Of a stretch of 64,000 nucleotides of DNA, positions 37,539 through 45,044 are shown one piece after another. Location: contig JANRLV010000010.1 in the NCBI GenBank assembly GCA_033762195.1, positions 4,525-68,524 on the forward strand. Direction: 5' to 3'. Positions within the stretch are counted from its first letter, which is position 1. Each line of letters opens with the position of its first letter. The notes under the pieces were generated by a model. It made no database searches and was not told the DNA's origin. It saw nothing but the letters and a program-made list of their open reading frames with translations. The translations under genes and the position numbers were made by a program. This DNA is from SpSt-398 sp033762195. Lineage in GTDB: Bacteria > Bacteroidota > Bacteroidia > Chitinophagales > Chitinophagaceae.

Positions 37539-38729
37539 TCAGCGGATGGATTTGATCTTAAACTCAAACTGCAGCAATTGCCCCTCCCGGGAAATGACCA
37601 TTTTGATCTTCTGGCCGGCATGCTGAAGTTCCTGTTTGAATTGCTGGAGGTTTTGGCTGAAATTGTTATTGATGGCGATCACAATGTCTCCTTCGCGGAG
37701 ACCGGCCTGTTCAGCCGGGGAGCCTTTGGCCACATCGCCCAGAACGACCCCTTCTTTTTCAAAATATAATTCCACCCCGGTATAGGAGTAATCAAAAAAG
37801 TCGTTGTAGTGTTTATTGGGGGTGATGTAGAATTCGCGACGGTTATAATTGAGTATGATATTGAACCGGCGCATGAGGTCATTGCCAATGATCCCGGCCA
37901 GAAAGGGATAGGAGGTCAGGTTGTTCACATCATCAAAGACAAAAGTGGGTACATTCCGGAATTTATAGGGCCCGATCTTGATCTCCTTCGTTACCGTCAG
38001 GTGCATATCGACACTCCCGCCTAATCCCTCCGCTTCTTTTACATACAATACCCGTTTACGGTGCAGGAAGCTGCTGTCTTCCACAAATTCGCTGGAGAGT
38101 AATAAACATAATCCCGCACCAATATCAAACAGGAACCGGGAATGGGCAGTGATATTATCCTTGATCCGGGCATTTTGCACCGGGAGTGTGCGCAAAGAAG
38201 GTTCGAGTAAGCTTCCCCCTTTGGGATAACGAAAACGGCCATTGGAGAAAACGTCGATCACGAGGCTGTCATAGTTAATGGAGACAATGTATTTACTCAA
38301 AAACGAATACCCTACGATGCCGTCGATCTTTTCGCCATACACACTGGTGAGGATATCATAGTCATTCACATGAAAATTGAGGGAGTCAACCACCAGGCCC
38401 GGCAGCCGGAATTTTCGGTTATACAAAAACCCTACTTTCTTGATACCTCCAATACCCAAAACGGTACGGTCAGAAGGTTCGGGAATGAGATTGAATTTTC
38501 GAACGGTACTTGAATCAAGCGAGATCCCCCCGCTACCTGTATCCAATATGAACTGGAGGGTATCATTGTATTCATCAAACTGCGCCCTGAAAAGGATTAC
38601 GCCCCCGGTCAACAGGCGAAAAGGGAAACTGGTGAGTCGCACACTGGGCGGGTCAACAAATTGTTCCTGGGCCTTGGTTGTCGGTGTTAATAGAATAGCA
38701 ATCAGTAGTATGGCAAGCAATCGGGCCAT
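37539..38729 (-). CDS. Exported retropepsin-like aspartic protease with PDZ domain
   Basis: A 396-residue protein with a signal peptide (MARLLAILLIAILLTPTTKAQ); an ATG further upstream would make the signal unusually long. Two aspartic motifs are visible: Asp63 in FILDTGSGG and a second in FLFDIGAGL near residue 208. The C-terminal PDZ domain (about 310-385) includes GSPAEQAGLREGDIVIAIN. The layout matches Bacteroidota periplasmic aspartyl proteases. Substrate unknown. Confidence 0.88.
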   Translation of the reverse strand: MARLLAILLIAILLTPTTKAQEQFVDPPSVRLTSFPFRLLTGGVILFRAQFDEYNDTLQFILDTGSGGISLDSSTVRKFNLIPEPSDRTVLGIGGIKKVGFLYNRKFRLPGLVVDSLNFHVNDYDILTSVYGEKIDGIVGYSFLSKYIVSINYDSLVIDVFSNGRFRYPKGGSLLEPSLRTLPVQNARIKDNITAHSRFLFDIGAGLCLLLSSEFVEDSSFLHRKRVLYVKEAEGLGGSVDMHLTVTKEIKIGPYKFRNVPTFVFDDVNNLTSYPFLAGIIGNDLMRRFNIILNYNRREFYITPNKHYNDFFDYSYTGVELYFEKEGVVLGDVAKGSPAEQAGLREGDIVIAINNNFSQNLQQFKQELQHAGQKIKMVISREGQLLQFEFKIKSIR

Positions 38730-38842
38730 GTGGTTGGTTAGACGAATGGATGAACTTAAATGCTGCTTTGTTTGTAAAGTTATGTCGTGGAGCTTTACCA
38801 CCCTTCAAACCCCCTGAATTCACTAATTTTGCCCCTTATTAT

Positions 38843-39967
38843 ATGAATTTCCAAGACCTCTATACCAAAGCCCTTGATTTCGAGCACCTCAGTGCCGAAG
38901 AAGGCCAGTTTCTCTTTGAGCAGGCACCTCTGAACGAACTCTCCTGGGTGGCCAATGAATTAAGGAAGAAACAGGTTCCCCATGGCAAGGTCAGTTGGCA
39001 GATCGACCGGAATGTGAACACGACCAATGTCTGTGTTGCCAATTGTAAATTCTGCAATTTCTACCGGATCCCCGGACATGCCGAGGCCTATATCACCGAT
39101 ATGCCTACCTACCGTGAAAAGATCCGGGAAACGATCAAATACGGTGGAGACCAACTCCTGCTGCAAGGAGGCCATCACCCGGAACTGGGGTTGCAGTTTT
39201 ATGTAGACACGTTTAAACAGATCAAGGAAGAATTTCCCGATATCCGTCTTCATGCCCTCGGGCCTCCCGAAGTGGCGCATATCACCAAACTGGAGAAAAG
39301 CACCCATCGCGAAGTGCTGACCGCTTTGAAGGAAGCCGGTTTGGACTCGCTTCCCGGAGCGGGAGCGGAGATCCTGGTGGACCGTGTCCGCCGCCTCATC
39401 AGCAAAGGCAAATGCGGGGCACAGGAATGGCTTGATATCATGCACGAGGCGCACAAACTGGATATAACCACCTCCGCCACGATGATGTTTGGCCATGTAG
39501 AGACCATCGAAGAAAGGTTTGAACACCTCATCAAGATCCGGGAAGTACAAAGCCGGAAACCCGAACATGCCAAAGGGTTTCTTGCCTTTATCCCCTGGAC
39601 CTTCCAGGATGTAGATACCCTGTTGACGCGGATACGTGGCGTACAAAACCTTACCACGCCCGAAGAATACCTGCGCATGATCGCCATCAGCCGGATCATG
39701 CTCCCCAATGTGAAGAATATCCAGGCCAGCTGGCTTACCGTGGGTAAACAGGTCGCCCAACTCTGTCTCCATGGTGGTGCCAATGATTTTGGCAGTATCA
39801 TGATCGAAGAGAATGTGGTAAGTGCCGCCGGCGCGCCCCATCGGTTTACCTACCGCTCCATGCAGGATGCTATTCGTGAAGCAGGATTTGAACCCCAGCT
39901 TAGAAATCAACAATACGAATGGCGCGAATTACCAGAGAGCATAGAGGAACAAGTAATTAATTACTAA
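38843..39967 (+). CDS. mqnC: Cyclic dehypoxanthinyl futalosine synthase
   Basis: A 374-residue radical SAM enzyme with the cluster cysteines Cys64, Cys68 and Cys71 in CVANCKFC. Family blocks include QLLLQGGHHPELGL, SLPGAGAEILVD and NFGLIKIR-like heptads replaced here by FEHLIKIREVQ. It closes dehypoxanthine futalosine into its cyclic form, in menaquinone synthesis by the futalosine route. TAATTTTG at 38824-38831 fits the -7 element. The last base pair positions of the stop overlap the AATAGCT repeat. Other mqn genes are not in the window. Confidence 0.95.
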   Translation: MNFQDLYTKALDFEHLSAEEGQFLFEQAPLNELSWVANELRKKQVPHGKVSWQIDRNVNTTNVCVANCKFCNFYRIPGHAEAYITDMPTYREKIRETIKYGGDQLLLQGGHHPELGLQFYVDTFKQIKEEFPDIRLHALGPPEVAHITKLEKSTHREVLTALKEAGLDSLPGAGAEILVDRVRRLISKGKCGAQEWLDIMHEAHKLDITTSATMMFGHVETIEERFEHLIKIREVQSRKPEHAKGFLAFIPWTFQDVDTLLTRIRGVQNLTTPEEYLRMIAISRIMLPNVKNIQASWLTVGKQVAQLCLHGGANDFGSIMIEENVVSAAGAPHRFTYRSMQDAIREAGFEPQLRNQQYEWRELPESIEEQVINY

Positions 39968-40005
39968 AAGCTAATAGCTAATAGCATTTAGTTGTTAGCT
40001 ATTAG
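39966..40005. repeat. Inverted heptamer repeat, AATAGCT word
   Basis: Units AAAAGCT, AATAGCT, AATAGCA run from 39966. CTAATAGCTAA (39971-39981) and TTAGCTATTAG (39995-40005) are exact reverse complements, giving an 11-bp stem. The mqnC stop codon (39965-39967) overlaps the first unit. Confidence 0.85.
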
Positions 40006-40022
40006 GTAAAATATAGTTGAGG

Positions 40023-40319
40023 ATGAAAAATGTCTTTGCTACGTTTCGTAAGATCGCTTTGATGGAAGGAATTTCCTTTCTGGTGCTTTTGTTTATTGCC
40101 ATGCCGTTGAAATACCTGGCCAACTTACCCATGGCCGTCACCATTGTGGGTGGACTACACGGCGTTCTCTTTATTGCTTTTCTCTATTTAGCCTGGGAGG
40201 TGAGATCGGATTATAAAAAAGATTTTATGTGGCTGGTAAAAGCCTTTCTGGCTTCCATTCTTCCCTTTGGTACAATCCTGATGGATAAGCAATGGAAACA
40301 GGAGATGGCGCAGGCTTAA
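40023..40319 (+). CDS. DUF3817 membrane protein
   Basis: A 98-residue protein with three hydrophobic helices, starting MKNVFATFRKIALMEGISF. The RxxAxxEGxSxLxLL start and the GGLHGVLFIAFLYLAW block are typical of DUF3817. Function unknown. It follows the mqnC repeat and precedes another small membrane protein. Confidence 0.9.
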   Translation: MKNVFATFRKIALMEGISFLVLLFIAMPLKYLANLPMAVTIVGGLHGVLFIAFLYLAWEVRSDYKKDFMWLVKAFLASILPFGTILMDKQWKQEMAQA

Positions 40320-40377
40320 CCAAAGCTTAACGGGTTCCACCCTCCCCTTGCAACCATTTAGGTACGGTATTGGTCAT

Positions 40378-40686
40378 ATGTACCGTACAAAATCAAATAC
40401 TGAATTGAAGAAACAACCCTCTCTTCTTTTTTGTGTGCTGATGGATGTGGTCGGGTATGCCACTTATGCCCTGCCTTTCCTCGGCGAGTTCGGCGACCTG
40501 CTCTGGGCGCCTTTATCGGCCATGGTCTTTTACCGGACCTTTGGAGGCTGGAAAGGAGCCCTGGGCGGACTTTTCAACTTTGCTGAAGAGATCCTGCCGT
40601 TCACTGATTTCATTCCCACTTTTACCCTTGCCTGGTTATGGCAAAATGTAAAAGAAGGGAAAAAGCCCGTTTTTAATCTGTCGTAA
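40378..40686 (+). CDS. Small membrane protein of unknown function
   Basis: A 102-residue protein starting MYRTKSNTELKKQPS, with hydrophobic segments around 20-35 and 45-70 and the striking end EEILPFTDFIPTFTLAWLWQ. The start codon lies inside a 7-bp inverted repeat (GTACGGT at 40362-40368, ACCGTAC at 40382-40388). No family assigned. Confidence 0.6.
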   Translation: MYRTKSNTELKKQPSLLFCVLMDVVGYATYALPFLGEFGDLLWAPLSAMVFYRTFGGWKGALGGLFNFAEEILPFTDFIPTFTLAWLWQNVKEGKKPVFNLS

Positions 40687-40709
40687 TAGAAAGAAAAATA
40701 GCCCCCGGG

Positions 40710-41111
40710 CTATTGTGCCTGTATCAGCTCCTCAACCAGGGCTTTTACCTTTTCCCCTATGAGATCGCGTACCTTATTGAATTCCGCAGGCTCCAGGTGT
40801 TTGGGATCGGGGATCTGCCAGTCGATGAACCGCTTGGCGGGCATCCACGGGCAGGCATCCCCGCAACCCATCGTCACCACCGCATCGAAAGGAGCATAGG
40901 CTTCCACTTCTTTGAGTGATTTACTATCATGGGTACTAAGGTCATAACCCAGCTCCCGCATGGCCGCTATGGCCTTGGGGTTTACAATGCCTGAAGGCTT
41001 ACTACCCGCGCTATAAGCCTCTACCTTACCCTGGCCATGTATTTTTGCAAAGGCCTGGCTCATCTGGCTACGGTTGCTGTTTTCGATACAAACAAAAAGT
41101 AGTCGGATCAT
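40710..41111 (-). CDS. arsC: Arsenate reductase, low-molecular-weight phosphatase type
   Basis: A 133-residue protein with the phosphatase loop Cys8-x5-Arg14 (CIENSNRS) and a second redox pair Cys83 and Cys87 in MGCGDACPWMP. This thioredoxin-linked type reduces arsenate to arsenite through a relay of three cysteines. It is last in the arsenic cluster and lies beyond the terminator at 41196-41221, so it may have its own promoter or depend on readthrough. Confidence 0.93.
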   Translation of the reverse strand: MIRLLFVCIENSNRSQMSQAFAKIHGQGKVEAYSAGSKPSGIVNPKAIAAMRELGYDLSTHDSKSLKEVEAYAPFDAVVTMGCGDACPWMPAKRFIDWQIPDPKHLEPAEFNKVRDLIGEKVKALVEELIQAQ

Positions 41112-41195
41112 TCGGTGTTAATTTGAAATTTGGGGAATTTAAGAATGGAGAAGACCCTTCATTATCACTTCATCACACTCCTAAATAAAAAAATT

Positions 41196-41221
41196 AAAAA
41201 AGGGGGGCTTGCCCACCCCCC
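41196..41221 (-). terminator. Intrinsic terminator after the arsR-arsM-peptide genes
   Basis: On the minus strand GGGGGG (41221-41216), a TGGGCAAG loop region and CCCCCC (41207-41202) are followed at once by TTTTTT and more T-rich DNA. This is a textbook terminator for the minus strand and lies 8 bases after the stop of the small peptide gene. Confidence 0.9.
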
Positions 41222-41228
41222 ATTGATT

Positions 41229-41291
41229 TTAGCAGCAACCAAGGCCGCCGCAGCAGCCTCCATCGGCTTGGCTGATTTTTGTTTTGTTCAT
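41229..41291 (-). CDS. 20-residue cysteine-rich peptide in the arsenic operon
   Basis: The minus strand reads ATG, 19 more codons, TAA: a peptide beginning MNKTKISQAD and ending GGCCGGLGCC. It has four Cys in two CC pairs. It starts 29 bases after the arsM stop and ends 8 bases before the terminator, so it is the last gene of the transcript. Its end resembles the SCCGATGCCGG and GSGCC motifs of the ArsM encoded just upstream. It could bind arsenite or another thiophilic metal. It could also be a remnant copied from arsM. Confidence 0.55.
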   Translation of the reverse strand: MNKTKISQADGGCCGGLGCC

Positions 41292-41320
41292 GGCTATACT
41301 ATTTAGAGTGAAAAAATACG

Positions 41321-42160
41321 TTAGCAACAACCGCTGCCGGGTTCACAGGCAGGCTTGGTAGCGGATACGGTGATACTTTCTATGCGTACGTTTCCATCGA
41401 GGTAGGCTTTTACTTCTTCCACACTGAGGTATTTGAGTAAAATTTCCTCGGGAATGGCAATGGCTTTTTCCTTCTGCAGTTTCACATTCCGGAAACCACT
41501 CTCTTCGATCAGTTGCAGGTATTCCCATTTTTGAATGGCACCGGATACACAACCCGCATACAATTCGGCGATCTCTTTCCATTTCTCAGGCATCTCTCCA
41601 TTCAAAACAATGTCAGAGATACAAAAATGGCCACCCGGTTTCAGTACCCGGTGAATTTCACTAAAGACCTGTTTTTTATTGGGCACCAGGTTGAGTACAC
41701 AGTTACTGACGATCACATCGGCCACATTTGCCGTAACTGGCATACGCTCAATATCCCCCATGCGAAACTCCACATTATTATATCCCAGCTTTTCGGCATT
41801 GTTCCGTGCGCGATCGATCATGGCATCGGTAAAATCAATACCGATAACTTTTCCTTTTTCCCCTACAATGCGTCGGGCGATAAAAGCGTCATTGCCCGCT
41901 CCGCTTCCCAGGTCGATCACTACCTGTCCTTCATGAATATCGGCGTGTTCAGTGGGAAGTCCACAGCCCAGACCAAGGTCCGCATCGGCTACATAGCCAT
42001 CCAGCTTGGTGTAATCATCGGCCATGATGGTATACACTTCATCGCCACCACAACATCCGGTGGCGCCACAACAGGAAGCCAGATTGTATTCTTTATCCTG
42101 TTCCGCAATGGCACTGTATTTTTCTTTAACCAGTTGCTTGAGTTCTGCTTCTTTGTTCAT
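41321..42160 (-). CDS. arsM: Arsenite S-adenosylmethionine methyltransferase
   Basis: A 279-residue enzyme that methylates arsenite to volatile or less harmful forms. Start MNKEAELKQLVKEKY is preferred over an ATG 39 bases upstream inside arsR. Arsenic-binding Cys are seen as CC (30-31) and CC (36-37), in GLGCGLP, in SNCVLNLVP and YAGCVSG, and at the C-terminus CEPGSGCC. The SAM motif is VIDLGSGAGNDAF. It begins 22 bases after the arsR stop. Confidence 0.96.
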   Translation of the reverse strand: MNKEAELKQLVKEKYSAIAEQDKEYNLASCCGATGCCGGDEVYTIMADDYTKLDGYVADADLGLGCGLPTEHADIHEGQVVIDLGSGAGNDAFIARRIVGEKGKVIGIDFTDAMIDRARNNAEKLGYNNVEFRMGDIERMPVTANVADVIVSNCVLNLVPNKKQVFSEIHRVLKPGGHFCISDIVLNGEMPEKWKEIAELYAGCVSGAIQKWEYLQLIEESGFRNVKLQKEKAIAIPEEILLKYLSVEEVKAYLDGNVRIESITVSATKPACEPGSGCC

Positions 42161-42182
42161 ATTGGTTGATTTTAGGTTGATG

Positions 42183-42515
42183 TCAACAGCATTTGGCATT
42201 TACTTCCCGTAATTGCTGGAACAGGGAGTTAAAATCCACGTTGAATTTTTCAAAGGCCTCCCAATTGATGCAATAACAACTGCGCGGACCATCCGTCTCA
42301 CCATTGATCAGACCCGCATTTTTCAACTCTTTCAGGTGCTGACTCACGGTACTCTGCGAAAGGGGCATTACATCAACAATTTCTCCGCAAATACACTGGT
42401 TGCGTTGCGCCAATACCCCCAGTATCGCGATCCGGGCGGGGTGACTGATGGCTTTGGCAAAAGCGGCCAGCGCCTGCTCCGTGGTAGAAAACTCTTCTTT
42501 TTTGTGGATAGCCAT
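42183..42515 (-). CDS. arsR: ArsR-family arsenic-responsive repressor
   Basis: A 110-residue winged-helix protein. The recognition region is LSQSTVSQHLKELKNAGLI. Candidate arsenite ligands are Cys41 and Cys43 in NQCICGEI, at the start of the DNA-binding helices, and a Cys pair at the very C-terminus (Cys109, Cys110). It leads the operon and its promoter carries a matching operator. Confidence 0.94.
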   Translation of the reverse strand: MAIHKKEEFSTTEQALAAFAKAISHPARIAILGVLAQRNQCICGEIVDVMPLSQSTVSQHLKELKNAGLINGETDGPRSCYCINWEAFEKFNVDFNSLFQQLREVNAKCC

Positions 42516-42529
42516 GTGTTTAATTGCTT

Positions 42530-42566
42530 ATCGCAAATATACGATGAAAGGATTGAGATGGCAAAA
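42530..42566 (-). promoter_or_regulatory. arsR promoter with overlapping operator
   Basis: On the minus strand TTTTG (42566-42562), a 20-base spacer and TATATTTG (42541-42534) form a consensus promoter. The imperfect palindrome ATCGTATATTTGCGAT (42545-42530) covers the -7 element; its ATCG and CGAT ends look like an ArsR-type operator. The arsR ATG is 19 bases beyond the -7 element. Confidence 0.75.
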
Positions 42567-42591
42567 TTTTTTTTTGGAGGGGGGGGGATTT

Positions 42592-42858
42592 GAGGACAGA
42601 TGACGGATGACAGATGGCGGAGGCTTGCTATGCGAGACCTCTGGTCTCGCACGATTATCTTGTCGCCTCTGGCGACTCGAATATCAACCTTTTCATTTTA
42701 TTAATAAACTATAACCGCCGCCAGAGGCGGCTTTCTGGGTGTGCGAGACCAGAGGTCTCGCACAGCAAGCCTCCGCCATCTGTCATCCGTCAACTGTCAT
42801 CGGTCATCCGCCATCCTCCATCTGTCATCGGTCATCCGTCATCCGTCATCTGTCCTCC
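42592..42858. repeat. Long nested inverted repeat with CCAGAGG-centred palindromes and a heptamer tail
   Basis: Arms 42592-42652 and 42741-42801 are reverse complements at 58 of 61 positions. Four palindromes share a CC-AGA-GG or CC-TCT-GG centre: 42632-42650, 42662-42676, 42717-42731 and 42741-42763. From 42775 to 42858 there are twelve 7-base units of the GTCATCC type. The DMT gene stop (42846-42848) lies in this tail. No transposase is nearby. Confidence 0.92.
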
Positions 42859-43742
42859 CTCTTCACCCACGAAATAATAACCCCACTCGTAATAATACAA
42901 AATATCCCGGCCCAGGAGATCAGGTCGGGGAAGGGGTCGTTGTGCATCATGCCGATAAATACGCTGAAGATGATATTGGCATACCCTACCGCGGAAACAA
43001 TACCCGCTTTATCCGAACCGTAAGCGCGGGTAACAAAGTATTGACCAAAAAGCGCGGCCAGACCGAGTAAAAGAAGCAATCCCCATTCAAATCCCTGGGG
43101 CCATTTCCAGGATATAAAAAAAACCTCATCCACTGGAAGGGCGAAAACCGTGCGGGCCACCATAAACAATACCGGGACCAGCACACCCGTACCAATAAAA
43201 GCGAGTACAATGATGCGGGGATCATAATATTTATTCAACCGCCCCACAGTGATATAGGCAAGTGCCGAGGTAATACCGGATATTAATCCGGCTAAATGAT
43301 AATACCAGGGAAAATGCATCACCGGTTTATAAATAAGCAACATACCCAGGAAACCAAGCAATACCGCCAATAAAACCCTTTTGCCATTATACTCCCTGAA
43401 CAACAAAAAGCTAAACACCGCTATAAACAAGGCCGAGGTGAGGTTATAACTCATGGCCGTTCCCAACGGAATATGCAGGATACAATAAAGAAGGGTATAA
43501 AGTGCCGTAGTGCCCATCAAACCCCGAAACAGCAATAAATGAAATTTGCCACCCTGACTCGTTGGTGGCCGGGCGATCAGACTGACTGCGAGAAAGACAA
43601 GTCCAATGAGGTTGCGGTAAAATACAAGCTGCCCGGCATTGAAGTTTCCTTTTAATGCCTTGGCGGCTCCGCCCATGATGGAAAAACCCATCGCGGCGAG
43701 CAACATGAAGAATACCCCTTTATATTTCTCCTGAATATTCAT
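42846..43742 (-). CDS. DMT superfamily transporter (EamA type)
   Basis: A 298-residue protein with ten hydrophobic helices in two EamA repeats (FMLLAAMGFSIMGGAAKAL; LAGLISGITSALAYITVG). Substrate unknown; the family exports metabolites and amino acids. The last residues EDR and the TGA stop are formed by the GTCATCC repeat, so the original C-terminus may have been different. Confidence 0.9.
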   Translation of the reverse strand: MNIQEKYKGVFFMLLAAMGFSIMGGAAKALKGNFNAGQLVFYRNLIGLVFLAVSLIARPPTSQGGKFHLLLFRGLMGTTALYTLLYCILHIPLGTAMSYNLTSALFIAVFSFLLFREYNGKRVLLAVLLGFLGMLLIYKPVMHFPWYYHLAGLISGITSALAYITVGRLNKYYDPRIIVLAFIGTGVLVPVLFMVARTVFALPVDEVFFISWKWPQGFEWGLLLLLGLAALFGQYFVTRAYGSDKAGIVSAVGYANIIFSVFIGMMHNDPFPDLISWAGIFCIITSGVIISWVKREDR

Positions 43743-43766
43743 TCATCACACTTGGTTCAGAGGACT

Positions 43767-43787
43767 AAAAGCTAATAGCTAATAGCT
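43767..43787. repeat. Heptamer repeat, AATAGCT word (three units)
   Basis: AAAAGCT, AATAGCT, AATAGCT, lying between the DMT start and the aminotransferase stop (43795). Same word as 16346-16483 and 39966-40005. Confidence 0.75.
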
Positions 43788-43794
43788 TTCTGTC

Positions 43795-44940
43795 TTATTG
43801 AATTGATTGTAATCTGGAAACAGCTTCCTCAAGGGTTTCCTCCTTCTTGGAAAAACAAAACCGTACAACCTTATTATCCTCACCCGACTGATAAAAAGCC
43901 GAAACGGGAATGGTAGCCACTCCGTATTCCTTTGTCACGCGAATGGCAAAGTCCTTATCTGCCTCATCACTGATCCGGTTGTATTTGGCACAGATAAAAT
44001 AACTCCCGTGGCTATCCAACAGGTCAAAGCGGGTGTTTTTCATCAGGGATATGAAATGATCCCTTTTCTTTTGCATAAGGCCGGACAGGGATATATAGGC
44101 TTCCTTATTTTTCAAATACTCCGCCAGTGCTACCTGGGTTGGGGTAAAACAACTAAAGGAGTTGAACTGGTGCACCTTGGTAAACTCCTTCATCAGGGGT
44201 GCCGGGGCGATACAATAGCCGAGTTTCCAGCCCGTGCAGTTGTAAACCTTTCCAAAAGAAAAGCAGACAAAGCTCCTTTCAAGCAGGTCGCTGTAGCGAA
44301 GAATACTCCGATGGGGAAGTTCATCATAGATCAGGTGTTCATACACCTCGTCACTCACAATAAAAATATTCGTGTCTTTGGTGATTTCGCGTAATTGCTG
44401 AATGTCGTCTTCACTCAGCACGGCGCCCGTTGGATTATGGGGAGAATTGATAAGTATGGCTTTTGTACGGGGTGTAATGGCCGCGCGCACCTGGTCCCAG
44501 TCAATATGATAATCTGGATACACCAGTGAAATCCGTACCGCCCTGGCCCCATTCACCTCTACATTGGGTATATAACTGTCGTAAGCAGGTTCAAATACAA
44601 TGACCTCATCACCCGGTTGCAGAATGGCGGTAAGTGCGGAATAAATGGCATAGGTCCCTCCGGGTGTGATGACCACTTCGGTATCAGGATTGATAGACGT
44701 ACCATAGAGGTACTTCACTTTGTCGGCAATAGCTTCCCGCAGGGGAAGCCAACCGGGCATCGGCGCATATTGGTTATACCCATCCCGCATAGCTCTGGCC
44801 ACCAGTTCCACCAGATCCGCATTCATTGGAAAATCAGGAAACCCCTGCCCAAGATTGATGGCCTTGTGCGCCGTGGCAAGTCCGCTCATGACAGTGAAAA
44901 TGGTGGTGCCGACGTTGGGAAGTTTGGAATGTATGGTCAC
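43795..44940 (-). CDS. Pyridoxal-phosphate aminotransferase class I/II (methionine aminotransferase type)
   Basis: A 381-residue enzyme. The cofactor Lys is in SFGKVYNCTGWKLGY, and NSPHNPTGA and SDEVYEHL are the other fold motifs. Closest in character to YbdL/KAT-type methionine or glutamine aminotransferases. Start: an ATG at 44988 exists, but the 16 residues it adds are encoded by the ATTCCTT-type repeat, so GTG at 44940 (then TIHSKLPNVGTTIF) is preferred. Confidence 0.9.
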   Translation of the reverse strand: MTIHSKLPNVGTTIFTVMSGLATAHKAINLGQGFPDFPMNADLVELVARAMRDGYNQYAPMPGWLPLREAIADKVKYLYGTSINPDTEVVITPGGTYAIYSALTAILQPGDEVIVFEPAYDSYIPNVEVNGARAVRISLVYPDYHIDWDQVRAAITPRTKAILINSPHNPTGAVLSEDDIQQLREITKDTNIFIVSDEVYEHLIYDELPHRSILRYSDLLERSFVCFSFGKVYNCTGWKLGYCIAPAPLMKEFTKVHQFNSFSCFTPTQVALAEYLKNKEAYISLSGLMQKKRDHFISLMKNTRFDLLDSHGSYFICAKYNRISDEADKDFAIRVTKEYGVATIPVSAFYQSGEDNKVVRFCFSKKEETLEEAVSRLQSIQ

Positions 44941-44956
44941 GCTTTTTTGTAAAAAT

Positions 44957-45044
44957 AAGGAATAAGGAAGTTGAAAATGGGAATGCATCTTGATATCACA
45001 CCTACTTACTTATTCCTAATTTCAAATTCCTTATTCCTTATTTA
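44957..45044. repeat. Inverted heptamer repeat, AAGGAAT/TTATTCC word
   Basis: Left arm units from 44957: AAGGAAT, AAGGAAG, TTGAAAA, TGGGAAT. Right arm units from 45010: TTATTCC, TAATTTC, AAATTCC, TTATTCC, TTATTTA. The arms are complementary. The TAA stop of the response-regulator gene (45031-45033) lies in the right arm. Confidence 0.85.

Noticed and set aside
38960..39913. Minus-strand open frame of 317 codons opposite mqnC
   Set aside because: It mirrors the coding frame of mqnC, has no motif, and no promoter or neighbour supports it.
42775..42858. Possible CRISPR array in the GTCATCC tail
   Set aside because: The units are 7 bases in direct tandem with no unique spacers, and there are no cas genes.
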